Source: Terriglobia bacterium
GTDB taxonomy: Bacteria; Acidobacteriota; Terriglobia; Terriglobales; Acidobacteriaceae
DNA length: 64,000 nt
Assembly: GCA_020072585.1 (NCBI GenBank)
Contig: JAIQGL010000005.1
Span: 124,001 to 188,000, forward strand
Direction of reading: 5' to 3'
Below the pieces are notes generated by a model that searched no databases, was not told the origin of the DNA, and saw only the letters and a list, made by a program, of their open reading frames with translations. Position numbers and translations under genes: made by a program. Below are positions 29,501 to 36,877 of the stretch, piece after piece. Position 1 is the first letter of the stretch, and each line of letters opens with the position of its first letter.

Positions 29501-30445
29501 ACGATAGGCAATCTGCTAGGCGCATCCATGCAAGGTGTGCAGATTGTGGACCGCTATCCAGCGGGCTTCCGCTACGTCACAGGATCTGCGCGTCTGGATG
29601 GTGTGCCCACAGAGCCGACGGTGGCCGCCGGCCAGCTCGTATGGAATGGCCTCAACTTCGGCAGCTCCGATCATCGCACGATCATGCTGTTGCTCGCTGT
29701 CGGCGCCGGTGTTGGCGAAGGCGAGTTCATCAACCGCGCGCAGGTCATCCAAGGCGTGACGGGCCAGCCCCTGTCCGGTGAGGCAACGGCAACGGTTCGT
29801 GTCGTCCCCGATCAGACGTTCGACTGCACTGACGTTTTTGGCAAGGTCTTCGACGACGTGAATCGAAACGGCCGCCAGGATTCCGGCGAGAAAGGCCTGC
29901 CGGGAGTACGGGTGGTGACGGCGCAAGGCCTGGCAGCAAAGACCGATCAGTACGGGCGATTCCACATCACCTGCGCGATTGTGCCGAACGATATTCGAGG
30001 CAGCAATTTCGTGCTAAAGCTCGACGACCGGACTCTTCCCAGCGGCTTCCGTATGTCCACTGACCCGATGCAGATCAAACACGCCACGTCCGGCAAGGCC
30101 CTGAAATTTGATTTCGGTGCATCCATCTATCGCGTTGTGGCCATCGATCTGTCGGATGCGGCCTTTGAGCCGGGGAAGACGGAAATTCGCGACCAGTGGA
30201 AGCCACGCGTCGACGTGCTCCTCGGAGAATTGCGCAAAGCGCCGTCGGTGCTGCGCCTGTCCTACGTCGGCGATACCGAGGATGCGGGACTCGTCGAACG
30301 GCGCATGCAAGCGCTTAAGCGGCAGGTGGCCGAAGCGTGGGATGCAGAAAAAGACCGCTACATGCTGACCATTGAGCCAGAGGTCTTCTGGCGGCGCGGC
30401 GCCCCGCCTAAACGGTCCGACCTGCGTGTGCCGGAGAGTAGGTGA
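26543..30445 (+). CDS. large surface protein with DUF11, SdrD-B-like and OmpA-like domains, 1300 aa
   Basis: A GAGAGGAACGAGG stretch precedes the ATG. A long signal (hydrophobic residues 27-50, ending PAFAQ) is followed by DUF11-type beta domains near 220-360, 370-540 and 545-675. SdrD-B-type domains come at about 677-770 (GTAWLDANFNKLADVNEPRL) and about 1095-1160 (GKVFDDVNRNGRQDSGEKGL), with another DUF11 domain near 970-1085. The C-terminal ~105 residues (AIDLSDAAFEPGKTEIRDQW) resemble an OmpA-like peptidoglycan-binding domain. DUF11 and SdrD-B domains are common in adhesins and surface layers. Two DUF11 domains are near-identical at DNA level. The gene lies under a c-di-GMP riboswitch and overlaps the next gene. 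It is most likely an exported adhesin or outer-membrane-attached protein. Confidence 0.8.
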   Translation: MTSPNTNNARRRGSWIAILPDKLRLGLHFYLLVFGIIMLMMGSNPAFAQTQTCAIITGGDAGGGLGVSPTYLANQDGRANEGCTILITLNADGSITTTFPNPSPSYDQGLDDNLIGVVNNTSKVITALQLTSATVPIFGLEDDGVCGLPGWTFSALGPNPNCAIATDPHLYGPAGINYTIFNANSGIVNFGNGGIAPNSNAFFSLEGGQLTKIVAVVIPGLEITKQVSVVGGGPALPGGQLDYLVHVTNPSNNPPNFQASSVVITDDISSAGAGNLTFVNPPAPTMNGSTAGVTVVGSLLTANYSAVNGPLQPGQSIDIRFRVQIAAGLAAGTTLTNTALVTWNTPTETSSASVSIAIGEPSTPNLVLTKTGPAAMSTAQLGQFGLDIQNTGVSDAWNATILDRLPKSSPTGGMCSSTPQILSAQVFQANGITPVPGKGPLVPGTDFSINSIGAPTCELTLTMLTSAATIGQNQRLIINYQTRLDANSQIGATLTNVAGAIQWFDADPGIPTRQSFTRTLTDGTPGVLDFQDAHTVTVVAAALAISKQVSVVGGGAAQPGGQLDYLVHVTNASTSPATPVVITDDISSAGAGRLTFVNPAATMNGSTAGVSIVGSVLTANYSTVNGPLQPGQSIDVHFRVQIAAGIPAGTTLTNTAVVTWNTPPQTASASVSVAIGGVPGVGTLNGTAWLDANFNKLADVNEPRLQGWTVALFRNGVQVQSVLTDVNGVYRFSNVPPTDGTPDHYEMRFTAPGAGPNTAKLGKADSAFTNSLQRITDILVPAGSNLLNLNLPIGPNGVVYNSLTRTPIAGVTLNMLRTGSSTPLPATCFDDPAQQGQITQASGYYRFDLNFADPACSSGGSFLIKVTAPSSTFVAGESLLIPAASNASTAPFSVPTCPGGLQDALPGVPFCEAQASEFAPPFSVPPRSAGTKYYLNLTLDGTAVPGSNQIYNNHIPVDTQIAAAFSITKTTPLLNVTRGQLVPYTITIGNLLGASMQGVQIVDRYPAGFRYVTGSARLDGVPTEPTVAAGQLVWNGLNFGSSDHRTIMLLLAVGAGVGEGEFINRAQVIQGVTGQPLSGEATATVRVVPDQTFDCTDVFGKVFDDVNRNGRQDSGEKGLPGVRVVTAQGLAAKTDQYGRFHITCAIVPNDIRGSNFVLKLDDRTLPSGFRMSTDPMQIKHATSGKALKFDFGASIYRVVAIDLSDAAFEPGKTEIRDQWKPRVDVLLGELRKAPSVLRLSYVGDTEDAGLVERRMQALKRQVAEAWDAEKDRYMLTIEPEVFWRRGAPPKRSDLRVPESR
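27199..28570 (+). repeat. two near-identical DUF11 coding repeats
   Basis: The segments 27199-27619 and 28165-28570 encode almost the same ~137-residue domain (KQVSVVGGGxAxPGGQLDYL, SAGAGxLTFVNP, NGPLQPGQSID) and keep long runs of identical DNA. This points to recent internal duplication or gene conversion and makes the copy number liable to change. Confidence 0.85.
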
Positions 30446-30450
30446 ACGGT

Positions 30451-33400
30451 ATGAACATACAACGCCATCTACTGCTGATTGTCGGATTCCTAATCGTGGC
30501 GGCCCCTACGGGCATCGGCCAGGTCAACACGGCCAAGCCGGGCCAGCCGGTGGAGCGGCATCTCTCCAGCGACCAGACAATGAAGGAATGGTCGCATGAC
30601 TCGAATCGGACCGATGACATGAAGCGCATCAAGGTCTGCCGCGTGGAGAACGTCTGCAAGATGCGTTACAAGGAAGGCCAGACGCCACGGACGCGCGTGA
30701 AGAACCTCGTCATGCCACTGCGGTACCAGGACGAGAACGTTCCCATTTCCGACGCTTTCACCAAACAGGTCCAGCAGGCGCTCAACAACTTGCGCGACAA
30801 GCAGGGCGTGACGATCCGGTTCATCGGCTACACGGATGACGCGCCGCTCACCGGCCGCGATGAGAGCCTTTACGGGAACCAATTGGCGTTGTCAAAGGCA
30901 AGGGCGCAACGAGTCGCACTGGCAATGCAAAAAATTCTGGGATTGCCCGCTTCGGCGATCCAAAGCGACGGTCGCGGGGCCACCCACCCACTTGGCTCCA
31001 ATGCAACCGCGCAGGGACGGACGATGAATCGTCGCATCGAAGTGGAATTCTGGTACGACGATCCTCTTCAGGAGTTACCAGACACGCCGCAGCTGTGCCC
31101 GGACGATCTAGAGGAAACCGTAACCAGGGTCTACGATCCCGCCTGGGGCAGCATCCCGGATATCAAGCTCGAGAACGGTCAGTTGATCATTCCTCCGGGC
31201 TACGCGACGAATCTGCATCGCGCACTTGCAGACATCGCGGACCGCACCAACGCGCGGCTGCGGTTTATTGGTTACACCAAGAACGAGCGGCTTGACCGCC
31301 GCACCGCATCCGTATACGACGACGACATCGGTCTTTCCGCGGCGCGGGCCCGCCACGCCATGGACATGCTCATGCAGGACCCGCAGTTGTCAGGCGCTCG
31401 GTCCGAACACGAGGGACGCGGCTACGGCCAGTCCGATGATGTCGTGAATCTTGGCTTCATTCAAAGCGAAGAGTCGTTCGTGCGCGTGCAGGTGGTATAC
31501 GACGAACGCTTGCCGGCGGACAACTACGAGGGCGTGGACGTCACCCATCTAACCAAGGAGCTTAACCCGAAGAGCCCGTACGAGCTGAATGTGATGCACA
31601 TCACCGTCGACGGCAAGCCGATCGATGACCTGGACCGCAGCTCTTCCGATGTCCAGCGCTGCACCGACGTCGCGCTCGACAATGCCAATATCCGGTTCCG
31701 CATCGACAATCTCGAGTCGCGGCGGCGGCTCGGCGTCGCGGCGGATCCAGTCGCCGTGGTTGTGAAGGAACCGGTCAATGAGCTTGATCCACCGGTGGTG
31801 CATTTCCGGATGTACAGCAACTATACGGCCTTCCTCAACCGCGCTGAAATCCGAGTATTCGAGCAGCAGTCATTGCAAGCCGAGCCGCTCGCAATCATCC
31901 CAGTCGATGAGGCAGGCCTTGCGACATGGCACCCGGTGGCAGCGATTCTCGCAGGCCCGGCACGTCAACTCAAGTACCTGCTTCGCGCCTATGACTCGAA
32001 GGGTAATTTCGATGAAACGGATGCGCGACCGCTGTGGCTCTATCACGAGGCATCGCCTGAAAATTTCCTGAAACCCGACAAGCCGCCAACGCAGGCGTTG
32101 CTGGCCGCCTACGGCGAGAACGACCTGGCACGCCAGCAGATTCCGCTCGGCAGCGGCTCGGTGAAGGTGCAGGGCAGCGGCATACCCGCAGGCCACAAGG
32201 TTTGGGTTGCCGGCCGCGAGGTCCCGGTTGACCCGCAGGGCAACTTCATTGCGGAAGAGGTCCTTCCCAACGGCACACATACCGTTGAAGTCGAGGTCCT
32301 CGATGGCGACGGCAACGGCTCGTTATATCTCCGCGATCTGGAGTTCAAGCGCCGGGACATGTTCTTCGTCGGTATTGCCGATATGACGATATCGAAGAAC
32401 AGTGTGAGCGCGGCGGAAAAACTACAGCAGGGTGATAATGCTGCGCAGCCTGTCGATTCGTCGCTGGATGGCCGGCTGGCGTTCTATTTGAACGGCAAGG
32501 TGACGCAGAACTGGCATTTGACGGCCAGCGCGGATACCCGCGAAGGCCCGTTGAAAGACCTGTTCAGCAACTTCCTGGATAAGACACCCGATTCGTTATT
32601 CCGGCGCATCAATCCGCAATACTATTACCCGTCGTTCGGCGACGACAGTGTGGTGGAAGAAACTGCGCCGACCCTGGGCAAGTTCTACGTGAAAGCGAGC
32701 CACGGCCAGGATTATGGGATGTGGGGTAACTTCAAGGTCGCCTATGTGGGCAACGAACTGGCCCACGTCGACCGCGGCCTGTACGGAGCCGACGCGCACT
32801 TCGGATCCGGACCCACTACCAGCTTCGGCGAACGACGGATCACGGTGGACGGTTTCGCCGCCCAACCGGGAACGTTGGCGAGCTATGAGCAATTCCTCGG
32901 GACGGGTGGGTCGCTCTACTTCCTGCACCACCAGGATATCCTGACGGGCTCCGAGAGCGTGCGTATTGAAGTCCGCGACAAGGCTTCGAACATCGTCACA
33001 GGGGTGGTCAACCTGCGGCCCAACGTGGACTATGACATCGACTACCTGCAGGGCCGGCTGCTGCTTTCAGAGCCGCTCTCGGCGACCGCTAACGACAACC
33101 TGCTGGTGCGTACCAGCGGCTTGAACGGTGACCAGTCCTTTCTCGTGGTGCGTTATGAGTACACGCCAGGATTGGACAAGCTGGGCCAGGTCGCCGTCGG
33201 CGGTCAGGGCAGCTACTGGTTAAATAATTACGTGAAGCTCGGCTTGACAGCCGACTCAAACGAGGGAGACGGCAACAGCAACCTCGGCGCCGCAGACCTG
33301 ACCTTGCGGAAAAGCGCCAATTCCTGGCTCAAGGTGCAGGCCGGCCGCACCACCGGTCTCCTCTCCCCTTCGTTGCAATCCAATGATGGCGGATTCGGGT

Positions 33401-35046
33401 TCCAGGGCCCTGATGACCAGTCTTTCACCAACTCAAAAGCTGGAGCCTACCGCGCCGACCTGGGCGTCGGGCTCAGTGACTTCGTTAAGGGGCACGACGG
33501 TCGTTTCGCGTTCTACACGCAGAGACTCGACGCCGGTTACTCTGCGCCGGGACAGATGACGATCAAGGACACGGAGCAATACGGCGGCATGTTCAAAATG
33601 CCGGTGAGCAGCCGCCTGACTCTGATGGCCAAGGCCGATCAGAGGACCCAGGACCAGGGGCTCGATACGCGGGCAATGGAATTGGATCTGACCTATAAGG
33701 TGACCAACAGATGGAGCTTCAGCGCCGGCGTGCGCGACGATATGCGTAAGGATAATTCGCCGGTTGTCCCATTGACGCAGGAGCAGGGTGAGCGCACGGA
33801 CGCGGTCGCGCAGATAAAGTTCAGTCCCAGCGATATTTGGAGCGCTTACGTCTTCGGCCAGGACACGGTCGCAGCGAGCGGCGGCCGTCCAGACAACAGT
33901 CGCATCGGCGTGGGCGGTTCCTATCGCCTGACGAAACGCTTCCGGATCGATGGTGAGGCGTCCGACGGAGATCTTGGTCCCGGCGGGAAGATCGGCACCA
34001 GCTTTCTCTATTCCGAGCGGACCAGTCTTTACCTGAACTATTCGCTGGAAAACGAGCGGACGGACAACGATCAGCTGGTCCACAGCGGCAGCTGGGGCAA
34101 CCTGGTCTCAGGCGTGAAGACGCGGCTCTCCGATAGCTCCAGCGTCTACCTCGAGGAGCGTTACCAGACTGGAGCGTCGCAGAGCGGCCTCACGCACGCC
34201 ACCGGAATCAACCTCGTGACCAAAGAGCGCTGGAATTTCGGCGGCAGCGGGGAGTTTGGCAACTTGTTCGACTCCCAGACCGGCGCCGAGACCAAACGCA
34301 AGGCAGCCGGAATCCACATGGGTTACGGGCTGGACAAGATACAGTTCTCAAGCGCGATCGAGTTTCGCCGCGACGACGCGGAACAGCCCGACCTGGCTCA
34401 TACCGTACAGACCGTATTGCTGTTGCGTAACAATTTCAAATACCAACTGACGCCCAGCTGGCGCCTACTCGGAAAACTGGATCACTCGATCAGTGATAGC
34501 TCGCTCGGCGATTTTTATGCCGGCGGCTACACCGAGGCTGTGGTCGGCTACGCATACCGGCCGGTACGGAATGACCGGCTGAACGCCCTGGTCAAGTACA
34601 CGTACTTCTATAACGTCCCGACCACGGATCAGTTGGGATTGCAGAATACCGCGACCCAGTTCCTTCAGAAGAGTCACATCGCAGCGCTCGATCTTACCTA
34701 CGACCTCACAGCCAACTGGTCCGTGGGAGGCAAGTACGCGTACCGGCTGGGTGAGGCGAGCCTGGATCGCGTGCAGCCCACTTTCTTCGACAATACCGCG
34801 CAGCTCTCCGTCTTGCGGCTGGACTGGCGCTTCCTCAAGCAATGGGACACTCTGGCCGAAGTCCGACAGCTTGGCCTCCCGGATATCAATCAACGCCGCC
34901 GCGGCGTTTTGACCGCGATCTACCATCACATCAGCAAGAACCTGAAGGCCGGCGTTGGCTACAACTTCACCAACTTCTCCGACGAACTGACCGACCTGAA
35001 GTACAACCATAGAGGCATATTCGTTAATCTGATCGGGACCAAGTGA
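30451..35046 (+). CDS. outer-membrane protein: two OmpA-like domains plus large C-terminal beta-barrel, 1531 aa
   Basis: ATG 30451 has AGGTG just upstream; a GTG at 30442 overlaps the stop of the previous gene. The signal peptide is HLLLIVGFLIVAAPTGIG. OmpA-like domain 1 lies at about 75-205 (IRFIGYTDDAPLTGRDE, ALSKARAQRVALAM, NRRIEVEF) and domain 2 at about 225-355 (LRFIGYTKNERLD, LSAARARHAMDM). An Ig-like linker follows. From about residue 640 to the end the protein shows alternating amphipathic strands with many aromatic girdles (FYVKASHGQDYGMWGNFKVA, LKAGVGYNFTNFSDELTDLK), as in a large outer-membrane barrel. OmpA-like domains bind peptidoglycan, so the protein would fix the cell wall to an outer-membrane pore or anchor. 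It is cotranslated with the riboswitch-controlled surface protein and may secrete or anchor it. Confidence 0.8.
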   Translation: MNIQRHLLLIVGFLIVAAPTGIGQVNTAKPGQPVERHLSSDQTMKEWSHDSNRTDDMKRIKVCRVENVCKMRYKEGQTPRTRVKNLVMPLRYQDENVPISDAFTKQVQQALNNLRDKQGVTIRFIGYTDDAPLTGRDESLYGNQLALSKARAQRVALAMQKILGLPASAIQSDGRGATHPLGSNATAQGRTMNRRIEVEFWYDDPLQELPDTPQLCPDDLEETVTRVYDPAWGSIPDIKLENGQLIIPPGYATNLHRALADIADRTNARLRFIGYTKNERLDRRTASVYDDDIGLSAARARHAMDMLMQDPQLSGARSEHEGRGYGQSDDVVNLGFIQSEESFVRVQVVYDERLPADNYEGVDVTHLTKELNPKSPYELNVMHITVDGKPIDDLDRSSSDVQRCTDVALDNANIRFRIDNLESRRRLGVAADPVAVVVKEPVNELDPPVVHFRMYSNYTAFLNRAEIRVFEQQSLQAEPLAIIPVDEAGLATWHPVAAILAGPARQLKYLLRAYDSKGNFDETDARPLWLYHEASPENFLKPDKPPTQALLAAYGENDLARQQIPLGSGSVKVQGSGIPAGHKVWVAGREVPVDPQGNFIAEEVLPNGTHTVEVEVLDGDGNGSLYLRDLEFKRRDMFFVGIADMTISKNSVSAAEKLQQGDNAAQPVDSSLDGRLAFYLNGKVTQNWHLTASADTREGPLKDLFSNFLDKTPDSLFRRINPQYYYPSFGDDSVVEETAPTLGKFYVKASHGQDYGMWGNFKVAYVGNELAHVDRGLYGADAHFGSGPTTSFGERRITVDGFAAQPGTLASYEQFLGTGGSLYFLHHQDILTGSESVRIEVRDKASNIVTGVVNLRPNVDYDIDYLQGRLLLSEPLSATANDNLLVRTSGLNGDQSFLVVRYEYTPGLDKLGQVAVGGQGSYWLNNYVKLGLTADSNEGDGNSNLGAADLTLRKSANSWLKVQAGRTTGLLSPSLQSNDGGFGFQGPDDQSFTNSKAGAYRADLGVGLSDFVKGHDGRFAFYTQRLDAGYSAPGQMTIKDTEQYGGMFKMPVSSRLTLMAKADQRTQDQGLDTRAMELDLTYKVTNRWSFSAGVRDDMRKDNSPVVPLTQEQGERTDAVAQIKFSPSDIWSAYVFGQDTVAASGGRPDNSRIGVGGSYRLTKRFRIDGEASDGDLGPGGKIGTSFLYSERTSLYLNYSLENERTDNDQLVHSGSWGNLVSGVKTRLSDSSSVYLEERYQTGASQSGLTHATGINLVTKERWNFGGSGEFGNLFDSQTGAETKRKAAGIHMGYGLDKIQFSSAIEFRRDDAEQPDLAHTVQTVLLLRNNFKYQLTPSWRLLGKLDHSISDSSLGDFYAGGYTEAVVGYAYRPVRNDRLNALVKYTYFYNVPTTDQLGLQNTATQFLQKSHIAALDLTYDLTANWSVGGKYAYRLGEASLDRVQPTFFDNTAQLSVLRLDWRFLKQWDTLAEVRQLGLPDINQRRRGVLTAIYHHISKNLKAGVGYNFTNFSDELTDLKYNHRGIFVNLIGTK

Positions 35047-35159
35047 TGCTCGCGTCTCGCATCGTCGATACTTTCCGTAAAGCAAACCGATGAGCTAGTG
35101 CAGCTACGAGAAATCCCAATCTCTTCGGCGCTTAAATTGGGCTTACAGGCTTACGAACC

Positions 35160-35198
35160 CCGAGCATTGTTCCACAACCATTCTTGTGGAACGCTCGG
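35160..35198. repeat. inverted repeat at the broken 5' edge of the rhs fragment
   Basis: CCGAGC-ATT-GTTCCACAA and TTGTGGAAC-GCTCGG form a 15-bp inverted repeat with a 3-nt bulge and a 6-nt loop. The right arm is part of the rhs reading frame (WNARNQV begins at 35189). The left arm lies just outside it, so it may be a short inverted duplication made when the gene was cut. Confidence 0.7.
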
Positions 35199-36220
35199 AA
35201 TCAGGTGGCAGCCCTGAACGGTGCGAGCCTACAATACGACGGCTTAGGGCGGAGGACGAAGAACCTTCAAACACATGGTTGCTCTTTGATGGGGCCAATG
35301 CTGTGCAGGAGCTATCTAACTCGACGCCGACCGCCAATCTGCTTAGTGGCGGCATCGACGAACTTTTTGTCCGTACCGATTCGACGGGCACCTTTACACC
35401 ATTGGAAGATGCACTTGGCAGCACAATTGCTTTGGTCAACGCAAATGGCAATCTGGTGACGCAATATTCGTATGATCCCTTCGGGAACACAACAGTATCG
35501 GGCGCAAGCAACTCAAACGCGTTCCAATATACGGGACGAGAAAACGAAGCCAACGGCCTCTATAACTACAGAGCAAGATATTACAGTCCCCGGCTACATC
35601 GTTTTATCAGCCAAGATCCATTAGGGTTTGCAGGTAGCGGGTTAAATCCTTACGACTATTTGTTCGACAATCCGACAATTTTCAGAGATCCAACCGGCAC
35701 TTCGCGCGAATGCCCCGTTCCTCGCTTATGCGCTGGATATTCCCCACCACCTTCTATGCCGACGCCCGATTATGTTACCGTTGGCTTGAGTTTGGGTTGG
35801 TGGAGCCCTAGCTGGACCTATGTTCCATCAAGCGATAACAGATATGGCACACTAGGCGCTGGCGGCGTGAGTGTAATGCCTCTCGGGATATATGCCAATA
35901 CGGGATATATCAATCAGCCGGGTGTCGATCCCGATGGATTTGTGCAGGGTATGGGTGGTAGTGTTTGCGCTCACTTTGTCCTTGGAGTTTGCGAGACCGC
36001 AGCTCCCGCTGGTTCAGGCGTATGGCCACTGAACACGGCCACTGAGATAGGAATAGGTACACCGAATTTCGGCGGCTCTCTTGGTTACACGAATTTATGG
36101 GGCAGGCCGCGTTGCCCTCCTCAGGATCCCGGGCCAGGTACTCAGATTCCTTTAGGGGATGGCCTTACCTGGACTACTGAGACACCGTGGGATAATGGAC
36201 CAGGAACAACGAATCCGTAA
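35184..36220 (+). pseudogene. orphan rhs 3' end (core plus tip), frameshifted, 5'-truncated
   Basis: The sequence starts in one frame with typical Rhs text (WNARNQVAALNGASLQYDGL) and shifts at about 35265-35280 into the frame that reads FDGANAVQELSN. It then runs through the Rhs core (YTGRENEANGLYNYRARYYS, FISQDPLGF, NPYDY, DPTG) to about 35700. About 175 residues of variable tip follow, rich in Gly, Pro, Trp and Tyr, ending at 36220. A working Rhs protein is usually over 1000 aa, so the N-terminal shell is missing. Such orphan tips are known where rhs loci swap C-termini by recombination. The tip (VGLSLGWWSPSW, GAGGVSVMPLGIYANTG) is not recognised. A small membrane-anchored gene follows 5 bp later, as an immunity gene would. 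Confidence 0.8.
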
Positions 36221-36225
36221 CAAAA

Positions 36226-36648
36226 ATGAATACTCGTGATCTAAAGCGCATGAAGAGAGGGGCGATTGTCGTGCTCATCCTCGGGTCCATATTTGTATGT
36301 GACTATATTGTTAACGGGGCTCAAGCAGCAAAGCGACAACAAGCAATTGAGGCAGAATTGAGATCAATTCCTTTAGCCCCTGATGCAAGGGAAACCGGAT
36401 ATTATTCCTTTCACAAGACACACAATGGAAGCGCATCACTCAGCGTGAGTGTTCGACTCAGCGCCGATGCTTTAAGGGCTTAAAAAGATCAGTGGGTTTT
36501 ATTGAGAGAAGAAGAGAGGCTTTCGCGAACTAGATTATTGTTTTGCCGTAACGGCAGAACAGCCGTCATCGCATTTCCCTCGGAGAACTCCTCAAACACA
36601 ATAGAGTATTCAATCTTAATAGGGTGGGGCGGAGTCTACGACTGTTAA
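36226..36648 (+). pseudogene. small membrane-anchored protein behind the rhs tip, interrupted by one in-frame TAA
   Basis: From ATG 36226 the first 85 codons encode a positively charged N-terminus and one membrane helix (GAIVVLILGSIFVCDYIVN), then a soluble domain, and stop at TAA 36481-36483. The same frame then stays open for 54 more codons to TAA 36646-36648 and reads like protein (DQWVLLREEERL, NGRTAVIAFPSEN). The simplest reading is a 140-codon gene with a nonsense mutation; an 85-aa product is also possible. Its place 5 bp after an rhs tip suggests an immunity protein. The stop fits a locus whose toxin no longer needs to be neutralised. Confidence 0.55.
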
Positions 36649-36877
36649 TTGCAAAAGAATATCGCCTTCGCGCCCTATAGGGTTCAAGGGTTGCTACCTT
36701 CGTAACCATAAAGTTTCAATCATAATGATTCATAATGGATTCAGCGACTTGAGTCGGTTTTCTCTGAATCTGCCAATGGCTGATGCGCTTATTGCCCGCA
36801 TCTGAACGGCACGATAGAAGGTCAGCTCTTTAATCGCTTAACCGACTCCCCAGGGTCACCCTAAAGGCCAGCACGTT

